DNA of 64,000 bases from Methanolobus sp. (GTDB lineage: Archaea > Halobacteriota > Methanosarcinia > Methanosarcinales > Methanosarcinaceae): positions 38,793 through 102,792 of the forward strand of contig NZ_JADQBY010000020.1 in assembly GCF_016278385.1 (NCBI RefSeq), given 5' to 3'. This document shows, piece after piece, positions 51,883-59,806 of the stretch. The position numbers and the translations under genes were made by a program. Position 1 is the stretch's first letter; the number at the start of each line of letters is the position of its first letter. The notes under the pieces were generated by a model. That model was given only the letters and a program-made list of their open reading frames with translations. It had not been told where the DNA came from and made no database searches.

Positions 51883-52989
51883 TTAATCACCGGATGAATT
51901 CAACATTCGTACAATTTCAACTGAAACTTTATCAAGGGGTACAATACTGTCCGCAAGACCTCGTTGCACAACTGCTTTTGGCATACCATAAACTACACAG
52001 GTTTTTTCATCCTCTGCAATTGCTTTTCCTCCCGCACTTTTAATCTCCTCAACACCATCTGCTCCATCTGCTCCCATTCCAGTAAGAACAGCAGCTACAA
52101 TGTTTTGTCCGTAGATTGGTATCAATGATTTGAAAAGTATGTTTGCACAGGGTCTTACTCCCTGTTCGCGAGGTTTCTGGTTAAGCGATACAGTTTGATG
52201 GTGAATGCCTCTTTTTTCTACGGTCACTATCTCCATGTGATAGTTTCCAGGGGCAAGGTATGCATGTCCGGGGTGAAGTACGTCTCCTTCCTTTGCCTCA
52301 GTGACTGTCAACTGGGATTGTCCGTCCAGTCGTTGTGCAAGTGATGCTGTAAATCCGGCAGGCATATGCTGGACAATTACCACAGGAACTTTCAAGTCAC
52401 CAGGTAATTTAGGAATTACCTGTTCAAGGGCTCGAGGCCCTCCTGTTGAAGAAGCAATAGCAATGATTTTGCCATTTGTACGGTGTGTGTTCTTTTTGAT
52501 TATCGTCTTCCTTTGTGCGGTAGGCAAGGTTTTTCCTTCATTTTCGCGTGCTTTTTTCACGTGTTCTTCCATGAACCCGAGTTTTTTCAGATCCACTTTA
52601 GATGCCATTTTTACTTTAGTGCGGATCTCTTGAGCAATATCCGCGATGTTTAAACTGATATTTCCTGATGGTTTCTGTATGAAATCCACCGCTCCATACT
52701 CAAATGCGTTTAGTGTGCTCTCTGCGGACTTGGAGTCAATTGCCGTTAACATCACTACTGGGGTTGGACACTCACTCATGATGTATCCTAAAGCATGCAG
52801 TCCATCAAGTACTGGCATCTCAACATCAAGTGTTACAACATCCGGCCTGAACTTTTCGACTTTTTCTACGGCGTCAAGTCCATTCCTGGCAGTGGCTATT
52901 ACTTTAATTTCAGGATCTTCTGTCAGGATATCCGAGACAACTTTACGCATAAGCGCGGAGTCATCGACTACAAGTGCATTAATAGTCAT
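51883..52989 (-). CDS. cheB: Chemotaxis methylesterase/deamidase CheB
   Basis: A 368-residue CheB. The receiver domain has VVDDSALMRK and the phosphorylated Asp55 in TLDVEMPVLDG. The effector domain has the catalytic Ser in IASSTGGPRALEQV, the His in VVIVQHMPAGFT and the Asp in GMGADGADGV. It removes methyl groups from receptors. The ATG at 52989 lies one base after the cheY stop, which settles the start. Confidence 0.95.
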   Translation of the reverse strand: MTINALVVDDSALMRKVVSDILTEDPEIKVIATARNGLDAVEKVEKFRPDVVTLDVEMPVLDGLHALGYIMSECPTPVVMLTAIDSKSAESTLNAFEYGAVDFIQKPSGNISLNIADIAQEIRTKVKMASKVDLKKLGFMEEHVKKARENEGKTLPTAQRKTIIKKNTHRTNGKIIAIASSTGGPRALEQVIPKLPGDLKVPVVIVQHMPAGFTASLAQRLDGQSQLTVTEAKEGDVLHPGHAYLAPGNYHMEIVTVEKRGIHHQTVSLNQKPREQGVRPCANILFKSLIPIYGQNIVAAVLTGMGADGADGVEEIKSAGGKAIAEDEKTCVVYGMPKAVVQRGLADSIVPLDKVSVEIVRMLNSSGD

Positions 52990-52990
52990 A

Positions 52991-53347
52991 TTAAACGACT
53001 TTTCCAATTACTTCAAGCACTTTAGCTGCATCAAATGGCTTAACTATAAAGTCAAGAGCACCTGTTTTGAGTGCATCGGTTACAACCGATTGCTGTCCAA
53101 TGGATGAGCACATCACAACTTTTGCAGCCGGATCCATTTCCATTATCTTTTTGAGAGCATCGATTCCTTCCATATTTGGCATAACAATATCCATGAACAC
53201 AAGTTCTGGTTTTATCTGCGGATATTTGTTTACAGCATCAAGCCCATCAACACATTCGCCAACTACTTCATGGCCATTTTTTGTTAGAATATCCTTGATC
53301 ACCATGCGCATAAATGCAGCATCGTCTACAATCATTACTTTTACCAT
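52991..53347 (-). CDS. cheY: Chemotaxis response regulator CheY
   Basis: A 118-residue single-domain receiver. The acid pair is in IVDDAAFMR, the phosphorylated Asp53 in FMDIVMPNMEG, the Ser switch in MCSSIG and the Lys in DFIVKPFD. It is the first gene of the che operon. The open frame extends much farther upstream, but the canonical domain begins at the ATG 53345-53347, with GGGAG 11 bases ahead; an ATG four codons earlier is less likely. Confidence 0.95.
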   Translation of the reverse strand: MVKVMIVDDAAFMRMVIKDILTKNGHEVVGECVDGLDAVNKYPQIKPELVFMDIVMPNMEGIDALKKIMEMDPAAKVVMCSSIGQQSVVTDALKTGALDFIVKPFDAAKVLEVIGKVV

Positions 53348-53667
53348 TTTATTCATTTCTCCCATATTTGGTACGATATAATGTGTGCAAATTTTGCACG
53401 GTACATTGGTATAACGTGGATTGTATCTCCACGTTATTATATAGAGGATAATATAATATATTAATTTATTGTTCATCTTTTTTTTTAAACAATAGGTCTG
53501 GATTTTCATTTATTTCTAAGAAATACAAAATAATATTATGTGTAAGTTATAATTCTAACACATGCACTATAAAAAGATAAAAATATCATCTATACTATTA
53601 ATATTCAGAATAGTTCTTCATAAAAACGAATGCTGACTTATTCAGCCCCTAAAAAAGAATCCACATA
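53348..53667 (-). promoter_or_regulatory. cheY/che operon upstream region
   Basis: An AT-rich 320-base gap. On the minus strand a TATA-like TATATAATAA lies at 53434-53443. It overlaps and is followed by two inverted repeats before cheY (separate entry). The rest, up to the GATE-domain gene, has several AT-only stretches and no ORF. Confidence 0.5.
53385..53436. promoter_or_regulatory. Two inverted repeats in the che promoter/leader
   Basis: GTGCAAATTTTGCAC (53385-53399) is a 15-base palindrome, and TAACGTGGA/TCCACGTTA (53412-53420 with 53428-53436) is a perfect 9-bp inverted repeat. Both lie at or just after the probable transcription start of the che operon, so they are candidate operators or leader-RNA hairpins. 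Confidence 0.5.
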
Positions 53668-54606
53668 TTAGTTTGCTATTGAAAGTAATACGACGAGCAC
53701 ACAAAACCTGACAAGTATACTAATTCCTGTAGAGAATGCTACAATTCTTATTCCAATACGCGGACCAAATATGGATATGTATCTGGGCAAAAGTGATCTG
53801 ATACTAAACACAGGAAGCATAAACATGCTTCCGAGCATAAGTACTATCATGGCTTGTATATTGGATATTCCATTATTACTTATCATGGGTCCCAACAGTG
53901 ATATACCTAGAATAGGGCTTGCAACGTAGCTGGTAAGTGGTACAATACTTTCAGATGGTATTCCAAAAAGATCTGCTAGTGGCAACACATTGAATACCTC
54001 GAATGCTCCACGTTCCTTTAATATGAATACCAGTGTTGTCATAGATAGATAGATTACTGCTATCTTTGTGAACAGCTTACGGTTACGCTTCAAGGATTTT
54101 TTGACAGCACTTTTAAGGGTTACTTTCTTCGATGAGATATTTTCATCGTACATGCATCTGTTCTTTTTAAGAAATATCCTGCTAAGTAATATTACTGTAC
54201 TGACTTTTACAATTGCGGTCAGTATAAAAACCATCACGTAGAACCCTCCAACAACAGGTCCAAGGGCAGGGAGTACAATAGGTATTTGGTAGGTTATTAT
54301 TTCCCTTACGTATGCAGGTGTACTGTTTAGAAGTGCACAGAGCATGGTTTCCTTCTCATCGATACAACCTCCTTCCTTGAAGTTGACCACCATTCCGTTT
54401 GCGGCTACAGTAGAACCCAAAGATACCATAAACGCAGATGCACATGTGTCCGGAAGGTTTGTATATTTAAAAAGAGGCCTGACCAGTCCTGAAAATTTCT
54501 GCATGAATCCAAGTTCTATGAGGATACCTGTTCCAAAAAGACCTAGAAAAATCATTATTAATATTGGAATTGCAAAGTCCAGAACCTCAAAGAATATGGA
54601 AAACAT
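53668..54606 (-). CDS. GATE-domain (nucleoside-recognition-like) membrane protein
   Basis: A 312-residue protein with about eight hydrophobic segments. The halves each carry a GATE-type stretch (FSGLVRPLFKYTNLPDTCASAFMVSLGST and FGIPSESIVPLTSYVASPILG as separate regions), as in SpmA/SpmB and FeoB gate domains. The substrate is unknown. It is downstream of lon on the same strand, but a hairpin terminator and 325 bases separate them. Confidence 0.7.
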   Translation of the reverse strand: MFSIFFEVLDFAIPILIMIFLGLFGTGILIELGFMQKFSGLVRPLFKYTNLPDTCASAFMVSLGSTVAANGMVVNFKEGGCIDEKETMLCALLNSTPAYVREIITYQIPIVLPALGPVVGGFYVMVFILTAIVKVSTVILLSRIFLKKNRCMYDENISSKKVTLKSAVKKSLKRNRKLFTKIAVIYLSMTTLVFILKERGAFEVFNVLPLADLFGIPSESIVPLTSYVASPILGISLLGPMISNNGISNIQAMIVLMLGSMFMLPVFSIRSLLPRYISIFGPRIGIRIVAFSTGISILVRFCVLVVLLSIAN

Positions 54607-54931
54607 GAAATATTGTACGGGTCAGGAAGTAAATTAAACTATTGTTCATCGAAGATATTTTTTGGAACATCAATGACAGTCGATGAAAACAAAAAACGAT
54701 ATCGAAGACTACGGAAACACAAAACCGGTCTGTGTCACAAAGACGTTTGATCCCGGGAGGATAAATGAAGCCATCGGGGCCGGGCCGCCATTATAAGAGA
54801 GAACAGGGTTCAGGAATTACTGAATGCCCAAATGTGTGGATATACCATATACCATATACCATTGATCATTTTCATTAAAATAGTGGTTACGGCCTGATGA
54901 GGCCGTAATCAATTCCTGCACTCGCATCCGT
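54607..54931. other. Gap with short tandem repeat and GC-rich patch
   Basis: A GC-rich patch at 54750-54795 stands out from the AT-rich surroundings; a plus-strand frame of 37 codons (54683-54796) crosses it but has no ribosome site and no recognisable product. ATACCAT is repeated three times in tandem at 54842-54862. The lon terminator hairpin lies at the right end. Confidence 0.4.
54885..54910 (-). terminator. Hairpin after lon
   Basis: An 11-bp stem with one G-T pair (54885-54895 with 54900-54910) and a 4-base loop lies 21 bases past the lon stop. On the minus strand CCACTATTTTAATG follows, only moderately T-rich. Confidence 0.6.
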
Positions 54932-57319
54932 TCAGATATTCTGTGCAGTTGTCAAACGGTTTCCTGTATACGAGACTATCGGTCTGGGCAAATCAATCCC
55001 CAGAGCCTCTATCAAAACCTCCTCAATGTTCTCTACCGGAACAAACTTAAGCTCATTCCTGACATCTTCGGGTACATCTTCCAGATCCCTTTCGTTCTCT
55101 TTTGGAAGGATGACCTTTTTTATGCCTGCTCTGTGTGCTGCCAACACTTTCTCTTTAATACCTCCTACAGGCAGTACTGCACCACTCAGAGTGATCTCAC
55201 CTGTCATGGCAAGTTTTGAGTCAACTGCCTTGCCGGTGATAAGGGATGTTAGTGCGGTGAAGAGGGTCACACCTGCAGAGGGACCATCCTTCGGGGTTGC
55301 ACCTGATGGCACATGGATATGGATATCACTTGCAGTAAAGTCAAAGCTGCTTGCAGTGTTTGCAAGTCGTGACCTGACAAGACTCAATGAGATCTGTGCT
55401 GATTCTTTCATCACATCCCCAAGCTGGCCGGTAAGCGTAAGCTTTCCGTTTCCTGGCATGAATGTCCCCTCGATGAAGAGAATTTCTCCTCCCACAGGAG
55501 TCCATGCAAGTCCTGTAACCACACCGGGTACATTCTCATTTCTGGCTTCATCCTGACGGATCAATTCCTTTCCGAGGATCTCTTTGAGCATATCCGCCTT
55601 TACAATGTAAGGGAGTTCAGCTTTTCTTGATACGATCCTTTCGGACACAAACCTTGCAGTTCTAGCAAGCTGTTTCTTCAATCCACGAACACCTGCTTCA
55701 CGGGTATACTTCTCGATGATCATCTTTAGAGCATCATCTTCAACTCTGAGTTTATCCGAATCAAGGCCGTGGTCCTCAAGTATAGTAGGGACCAGGTGAT
55801 CCTTTGCAATTGCAAGTTTTTCGTTTTTCGTGTAGCCGGATATCTCAATTATCTCCATCCTGTCAAGCAGTGGCCCCGGGATAGTTGCCAGGGAGTTGGC
55901 AGTTGCCATAAACAGTACTTCTGACAGATCATATGGGACTTCCAGATAATGATCAGAGAACGTATTGTTCTGTTCGGGGTCAAGAACTTCCAGAAGGGCA
56001 CTTGCCGGGTCTCCTGAATAGGAAGCTGAAAGCTTGTCTATCTCATCGAGAATGAATACAGGATTCTTTGTTCCTGCTTTCTTTATGCCCTGCACGATCC
56101 TCCCGGGCATAGCTCCGATGTATGTCCTTCGGTGTCCTCTGATCTCTGCTTCATCTCTGACACCTCCAAGGCTGACACGAACATATTCCCTGCCAAGGGC
56201 ATCTGCAATACTCTTTCCAAGACTTGTTTTCCCGGTTCCGGGAGGGCCTGTAAAGAGTATAATGGAGCCTTGTTTCTCATGCTTTAGTTTCATTACCGCA
56301 AGATGCTGGATTATTCTCTCTTTGACCTTTTCAAGTCCGTTATGATTGTTTTCCAGCACATCACGGGCTTCGGTGATATCAATGCTCTTTTTCTCTTCTA
56401 CAGTCCACGAAAGTTCAAGTAAGAGGTCCAGGTAGTTCCTGATAACATGGCTTTCAGGATTATGATTGCCTCCGATCTCCAGTTTCTTTAACTCTGAAAG
56501 TGCTTTCTTTTTTATTTCATCAGGCATCCTTGAATTCTCAATTCTTTCTCTGTATCCACCTTCACCAGAAACAGGATTATCGCTCTCATTGAGCTCTTCC
56601 TGGATTACTTTCAGTTGCTCACGTAGCATAGCTTCTCTGTGTGATTTGTTCACATTATCGGCAACTTTTTTTGCCACCTCGATTCGAACATTGATGTTCT
56701 CTTTCTGGTTTGTCAGAACATAGAGGAATGTAAGATAACGTTCACGAACAGAAGCAGTTTCCAGAAGATTCTGTTTGTCTTCCAGTTCAATCGGCATGAA
56801 TGGCACTACGTGTCCCATAATCTGGTCAATGGTGTCCATCCTGTCAATAGGCCTGACGAACTGTTCCGAACTATGGAAACGATCACTTATCTCATGTATG
56901 GTCTTTTTTACATCTGCCACTATCTCTTTCTGGAGTTCTTCATTAAGATCATTGATATCAGGAACCGGTTCATATGTAGTATAGAATATTCCCTCTTTCT
57001 GATACAAGGAACTAGCCTCTACTCTCTGGATTGACTTTGCAGAAACCAGGTAGCCTTTATCAGTAGGTAGTACAGATATGATCTCAAGGAGATTTCCTAT
57101 TTTGTACAAAGAATTTTCTGACATCTCTGAAAGCTTCGCTCCGCTTTTCATTGTCAGACCTACTGCATATGCAGATTCTTCATTTCCCATCTCAGACAGA
57201 AGTATTTCCCCGGTTGTTTTATCGGTCAGGAATTTTGTCTGACTTTTGGGGTAGACAACTATTTCAGAGAGTCTGATTACGATGTTCTCCCTGTTACTGT
57301 TACTTTGTTGTGGGGTCAT
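54932..57319 (-). CDS. lon: ATP-dependent protease La (LonA type)
   Basis: A 795-residue soluble Lon. It has the LonA N-terminal substrate domain (about 1-205), an AAA+ domain with GPPGTGKTSLGKSIA and FILDEIDKL, and the protease domain with catalytic Ser in KDGPSAGVTLFTAL and Lys in GGIKEKVLAAHRAG. Archaea usually have membrane-bound LonB; this copy lacks membrane segments and is the bacterial type, implying ancient transfer. A MarR-family gene lies upstream on the same strand, and a palindrome similar to one before that gene precedes lon. Confidence 0.95.
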   Translation of the reverse strand: MTPQQSNSNRENIVIRLSEIVVYPKSQTKFLTDKTTGEILLSEMGNEESAYAVGLTMKSGAKLSEMSENSLYKIGNLLEIISVLPTDKGYLVSAKSIQRVEASSLYQKEGIFYTTYEPVPDINDLNEELQKEIVADVKKTIHEISDRFHSSEQFVRPIDRMDTIDQIMGHVVPFMPIELEDKQNLLETASVRERYLTFLYVLTNQKENINVRIEVAKKVADNVNKSHREAMLREQLKVIQEELNESDNPVSGEGGYRERIENSRMPDEIKKKALSELKKLEIGGNHNPESHVIRNYLDLLLELSWTVEEKKSIDITEARDVLENNHNGLEKVKERIIQHLAVMKLKHEKQGSIILFTGPPGTGKTSLGKSIADALGREYVRVSLGGVRDEAEIRGHRRTYIGAMPGRIVQGIKKAGTKNPVFILDEIDKLSASYSGDPASALLEVLDPEQNNTFSDHYLEVPYDLSEVLFMATANSLATIPGPLLDRMEIIEISGYTKNEKLAIAKDHLVPTILEDHGLDSDKLRVEDDALKMIIEKYTREAGVRGLKKQLARTARFVSERIVSRKAELPYIVKADMLKEILGKELIRQDEARNENVPGVVTGLAWTPVGGEILFIEGTFMPGNGKLTLTGQLGDVMKESAQISLSLVRSRLANTASSFDFTASDIHIHVPSGATPKDGPSAGVTLFTALTSLITGKAVDSKLAMTGEITLSGAVLPVGGIKEKVLAAHRAGIKKVILPKENERDLEDVPEDVRNELKFVPVENIEEVLIEALGIDLPRPIVSYTGNRLTTAQNI

Positions 57320-57348
57320 TTTTTATCTTTTTATTCCTATTAAGTTAT

Positions 57349-57367
57349 TTAGTTCAATTTAACCTAA
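57349..57367. promoter_or_regulatory. Palindrome upstream of lon
   Basis: TTAGTTCAATTTAACCTAA is an imperfect palindrome (7 of 9 arm positions pair), 30 bases before the lon ATG and so near its transcription start. It shares TTAG and CTAA ends with a palindrome before the MarR gene (57825-57839). Confidence 0.45.
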
Positions 57368-57386
57368 CTACATGTGAACAAAAAAA

Positions 57387-57803
57387 TCATTTCACCTTTT
57401 GTAGAATCCGTACAAGAGTATCCATATCCTTTTCGTCCAAAGACCCTGTCATTCTTTCAATAAGTCTTAACAGAGAATTACGTTCTAAGCGAGCTATTGT
57501 CTGTCCTTTTTCGGTTAAACGGATGTAAAATATCCTGCCGTCAAGGGTGGATCTTTCCCTGTATACGCATTCCATTTTTACAAATTTGTTGACCATCTCC
57601 GTGATTGTGGGTTTTGAATTTCGAGTAATCTCAGCAAGCCTGCTGAATGTTACTTCCTCACATTCATCAATAGCTTTCAGATATCCCATTTGTTTTATGG
57701 TGATATCCGATAGCCCACATTCAGAGAAGATACTGGAAGAGCATTCACTTTTGACCCTGAGCAGTTTTTCAAAAGTTATAAATAAATGCTCTTTTTTGTT
57801 CAT
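57387..57803 (-). CDS. MarR-family transcriptional regulator
   Basis: A 138-residue winged-helix protein. The recognition region is TFSRLAEITRNSKPTITEMVNKFV and the wing is YRERSTLDGRIFYIRLTEKG, both typical of MarR. Such dimers bind short palindromes and are usually released by small ligands. It lies 67 bases upstream of lon on the same strand. Similar palindromes precede both genes, so control of itself and of lon is plausible. Confidence 0.88.
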   Translation of the reverse strand: MNKKEHLFITFEKLLRVKSECSSSIFSECGLSDITIKQMGYLKAIDECEEVTFSRLAEITRNSKPTITEMVNKFVKMECVYRERSTLDGRIFYIRLTEKGQTIARLERNSLLRLIERMTGSLDEKDMDTLVRILQKVK

Positions 57804-57824
57804 TATTTAAACCTAAGCAGTTAG

Positions 57825-57839
57825 TTAGTCATTGCCTAA
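57825..57839. promoter_or_regulatory. Palindrome upstream of the MarR gene
   Basis: TTAGTCATTGCCTAA is an imperfect palindrome (6 of 7 arm positions) 21 bases before the MarR start codon. A second partial TTAGTTAG unit overlaps its left end. Confidence 0.45.
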
Positions 57840-57910
57840 TTATAAAACTATTGGTCTAAATCCTCTAGTCCTCTTATGAAGAATATGCTGGCACAGACCA
57901 AAATGAAAGA

Positions 57911-58699
57911 TCAATCTAACTTGGTTATTAGAACCGAATCTTTCAGATAATAATCAAAAAGCTCTTTTGTCCAGTCAACTGCACTCTGACCTCTACATAA
58001 GATAAACTTGTTATCGAACTCTCCATTACTTTTTAATATAGTTATCAGAGAATGAACATTATCAAATGTAAAATATAAAAACTTCATCTCTTTATTGTAG
58101 ACATACATATTTAAGGATTTATTCTTCATGAAATTTGCAAATTCTGCTCGATATTCTGTTCTGATCTTGTTAAGTAGTTCCTGGGAAACGATATAGTATA
58201 TAGTAACATTTCTTTCAAGCATTTCTGTGAATATCGAATTAAAGCCTGGGTAAAGTATAGTAGTAACTATATACACTGTGGAGGATACTTTATATTCAGG
58301 ATTAAGCGATTGATGAATGGAAAATAGTTCTGTAATAGGTGGATTTATTATTTCACAATTCTTAAGTTCACCTATTTTTTCTAAGAGGTAAGATGGAATG
58401 AAATCAAGATTACGGGTTCCCCAGTAACTAATACCTTCATCAAAAACATCAGTGGTGCCTAATAAAGGAACCATCTTATCAACAACCAGTTTCCCAATGG
58501 TTGTCAATTCGTAAGTATCACCATGATGAGAAACAAGGTAATGATCTTCCAGAATCCTCATCTGTGGAAGTAATGCCGTTCTTGTTGTATCCAAAGCATT
58601 AAGGAGATCTTTCATTTTCTTTGCTCCATCCCTTAGCAATAAGAGACTTCCCTTTCTCTTACCAGAAGCAAATAACACATCAAGCAACGTTTTTTTCAT
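57911..58699 (-). CDS. Winged-helix regulator with DUF1724/FilR1-type domain
   Basis: A 262-residue protein. The N-terminal winged helix (SGKRKGSLLLLRDGAKKMKDLLNAL region, then TALLPQMRILEDHYLV) is followed by a C-terminal domain with the ends PGFNSIFTEMLERNVTIYYIVSQELL and WTKELFDYYLKDSV. This architecture is the methanogen DUF1724 group, which includes the Msr regulators of methyltransferase genes in Methanosarcina. The target here is unknown. A paralogue is at the right edge of the window. A TATA-like ATATATATATATAAG and a 7-bp inverted repeat lie upstream. Confidence 0.85.
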   Translation of the reverse strand: MKKTLLDVLFASGKRKGSLLLLRDGAKKMKDLLNALDTTRTALLPQMRILEDHYLVSHHGDTYELTTIGKLVVDKMVPLLGTTDVFDEGISYWGTRNLDFIPSYLLEKIGELKNCEIINPPITELFSIHQSLNPEYKVSSTVYIVTTILYPGFNSIFTEMLERNVTIYYIVSQELLNKIRTEYRAEFANFMKNKSLNMYVYNKEMKFLYFTFDNVHSLITILKSNGEFDNKFILCRGQSAVDWTKELFDYYLKDSVLITKLD

Positions 58700-59153
58700 G
58701 TACAGAACACCTAGTACGAATAATATATATATATAAGTTTTACACTAACACAATTATAGTATGTTAGTATCAATTGTTGCACATAAAGTTTACCCTCTTC
58801 TTCTGCATCATTCCAACCTTTTTTCTGCCTCTCAATGGCTTTTAATGATGAAGTTTAAAAAGCTCTTCTTGCAGGTACTGGCCTTAAAAGGGGTTATCTA
58901 ATTAGCTCCTAATCCCTTCCATTCTAATTAGAAGGCCTCTAAAATCATGTACGTTTATTGCAAAAAAGTAATATTTCTAAACCCAAGGACATTCATGCCA
59001 ATTTCTCCAACCTCTCTGTGAACTAGAAAGTAAAAGCAGAATGATAAAAAAAATGAACGAATAAACTTTCGATTAATTTACTAATTCATCCCTATTCTTA
59101 TACAAATAACACATACCCAACATGCCGTAAATTCCAATTAAAGGAAAGACTAT
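58700..59153. other. Intergenic region with operator-like and folded repeats
   Basis: ATATATATATATAAG at about 58720-58736 is the probable TATA box of the DUF1724 regulator. ACTAACA/TGTTAGT (58744-58750 with 58762-58768) is a perfect 7-bp inverted repeat just upstream of it. At 58880-58937 GGCCTT...AAGGCC encloses two CTAATTAG copies, able to fold on itself. No ORF is seen. Confidence 0.45.
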
Positions 59154-59553
59154 TTAATATGAAACATATTTATCTGGATTTAGGTTAAGAGCACTTTTGC
59201 CAATAAAGATAGTGATCAGACTGACGATTGGCCAATAAGTAGTAATTGCCATCGCTCCAAACATGAGTACACGCCCATGCTTTTCTTTTTAATAATCTGA
59301 TTATTCCAATTAACAGCAGAGGAATGTATAATATAGTATCTGCAACTGCAAATGCTTTATCCCAGGATACGCCAACTTCACTTACTTCTTCTTCAGATTC
59401 CTGTAATCTAAGTGACACGGTCAAATCGTAATCTATCAATGAAAATGTCTGGCCTGACAGAAGCAGTATAGTCAGCATTACGCCAATAATGATAAGGATT
59501 TAAAAACCAATATTTTTTGTTCTACCATCATAGTTACTATTGTTTTGGCTCAT
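59154..59553 (-). pseudogene. Small membrane protein, broken
   Basis: The frame starts at an ATG at 59553 (MSQNNSNYDGRTKNIGF), hits an in-frame TAA, then continues in frame as ILIIIGVMLTILLLSGQTFS and VSWDKAFAVADTILYIPLLLIGIIRLLKRKAW. A frameshift there moves to GRVLMFGAMAITTYWPIV and ends at 59154. It was a protein of about 130 residues with three or four membrane segments. Function unknown. Confidence 0.7.
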
Positions 59554-59806
59554 TTGAGATTCAATCACTTGTTACTTTTTATATAGCGATATATGAAATG
59601 TCAATTCTAATATTGAACATTGAGAATTGATTTTTTTGCTGTATAAGTATAAGGTGAAAATGCCGTTCAGGAAGCAGTTTCACCATTACTATTACTACAA
59701 TATAGGGAGATAGGAAGTATTGAAATTTGAATATTCAAATATCCCTTATCCTCCACTTAAGCTCATTGTGCTGTAGCATACCCCTATTACTTTTAAATCA
59801 GTCAAA

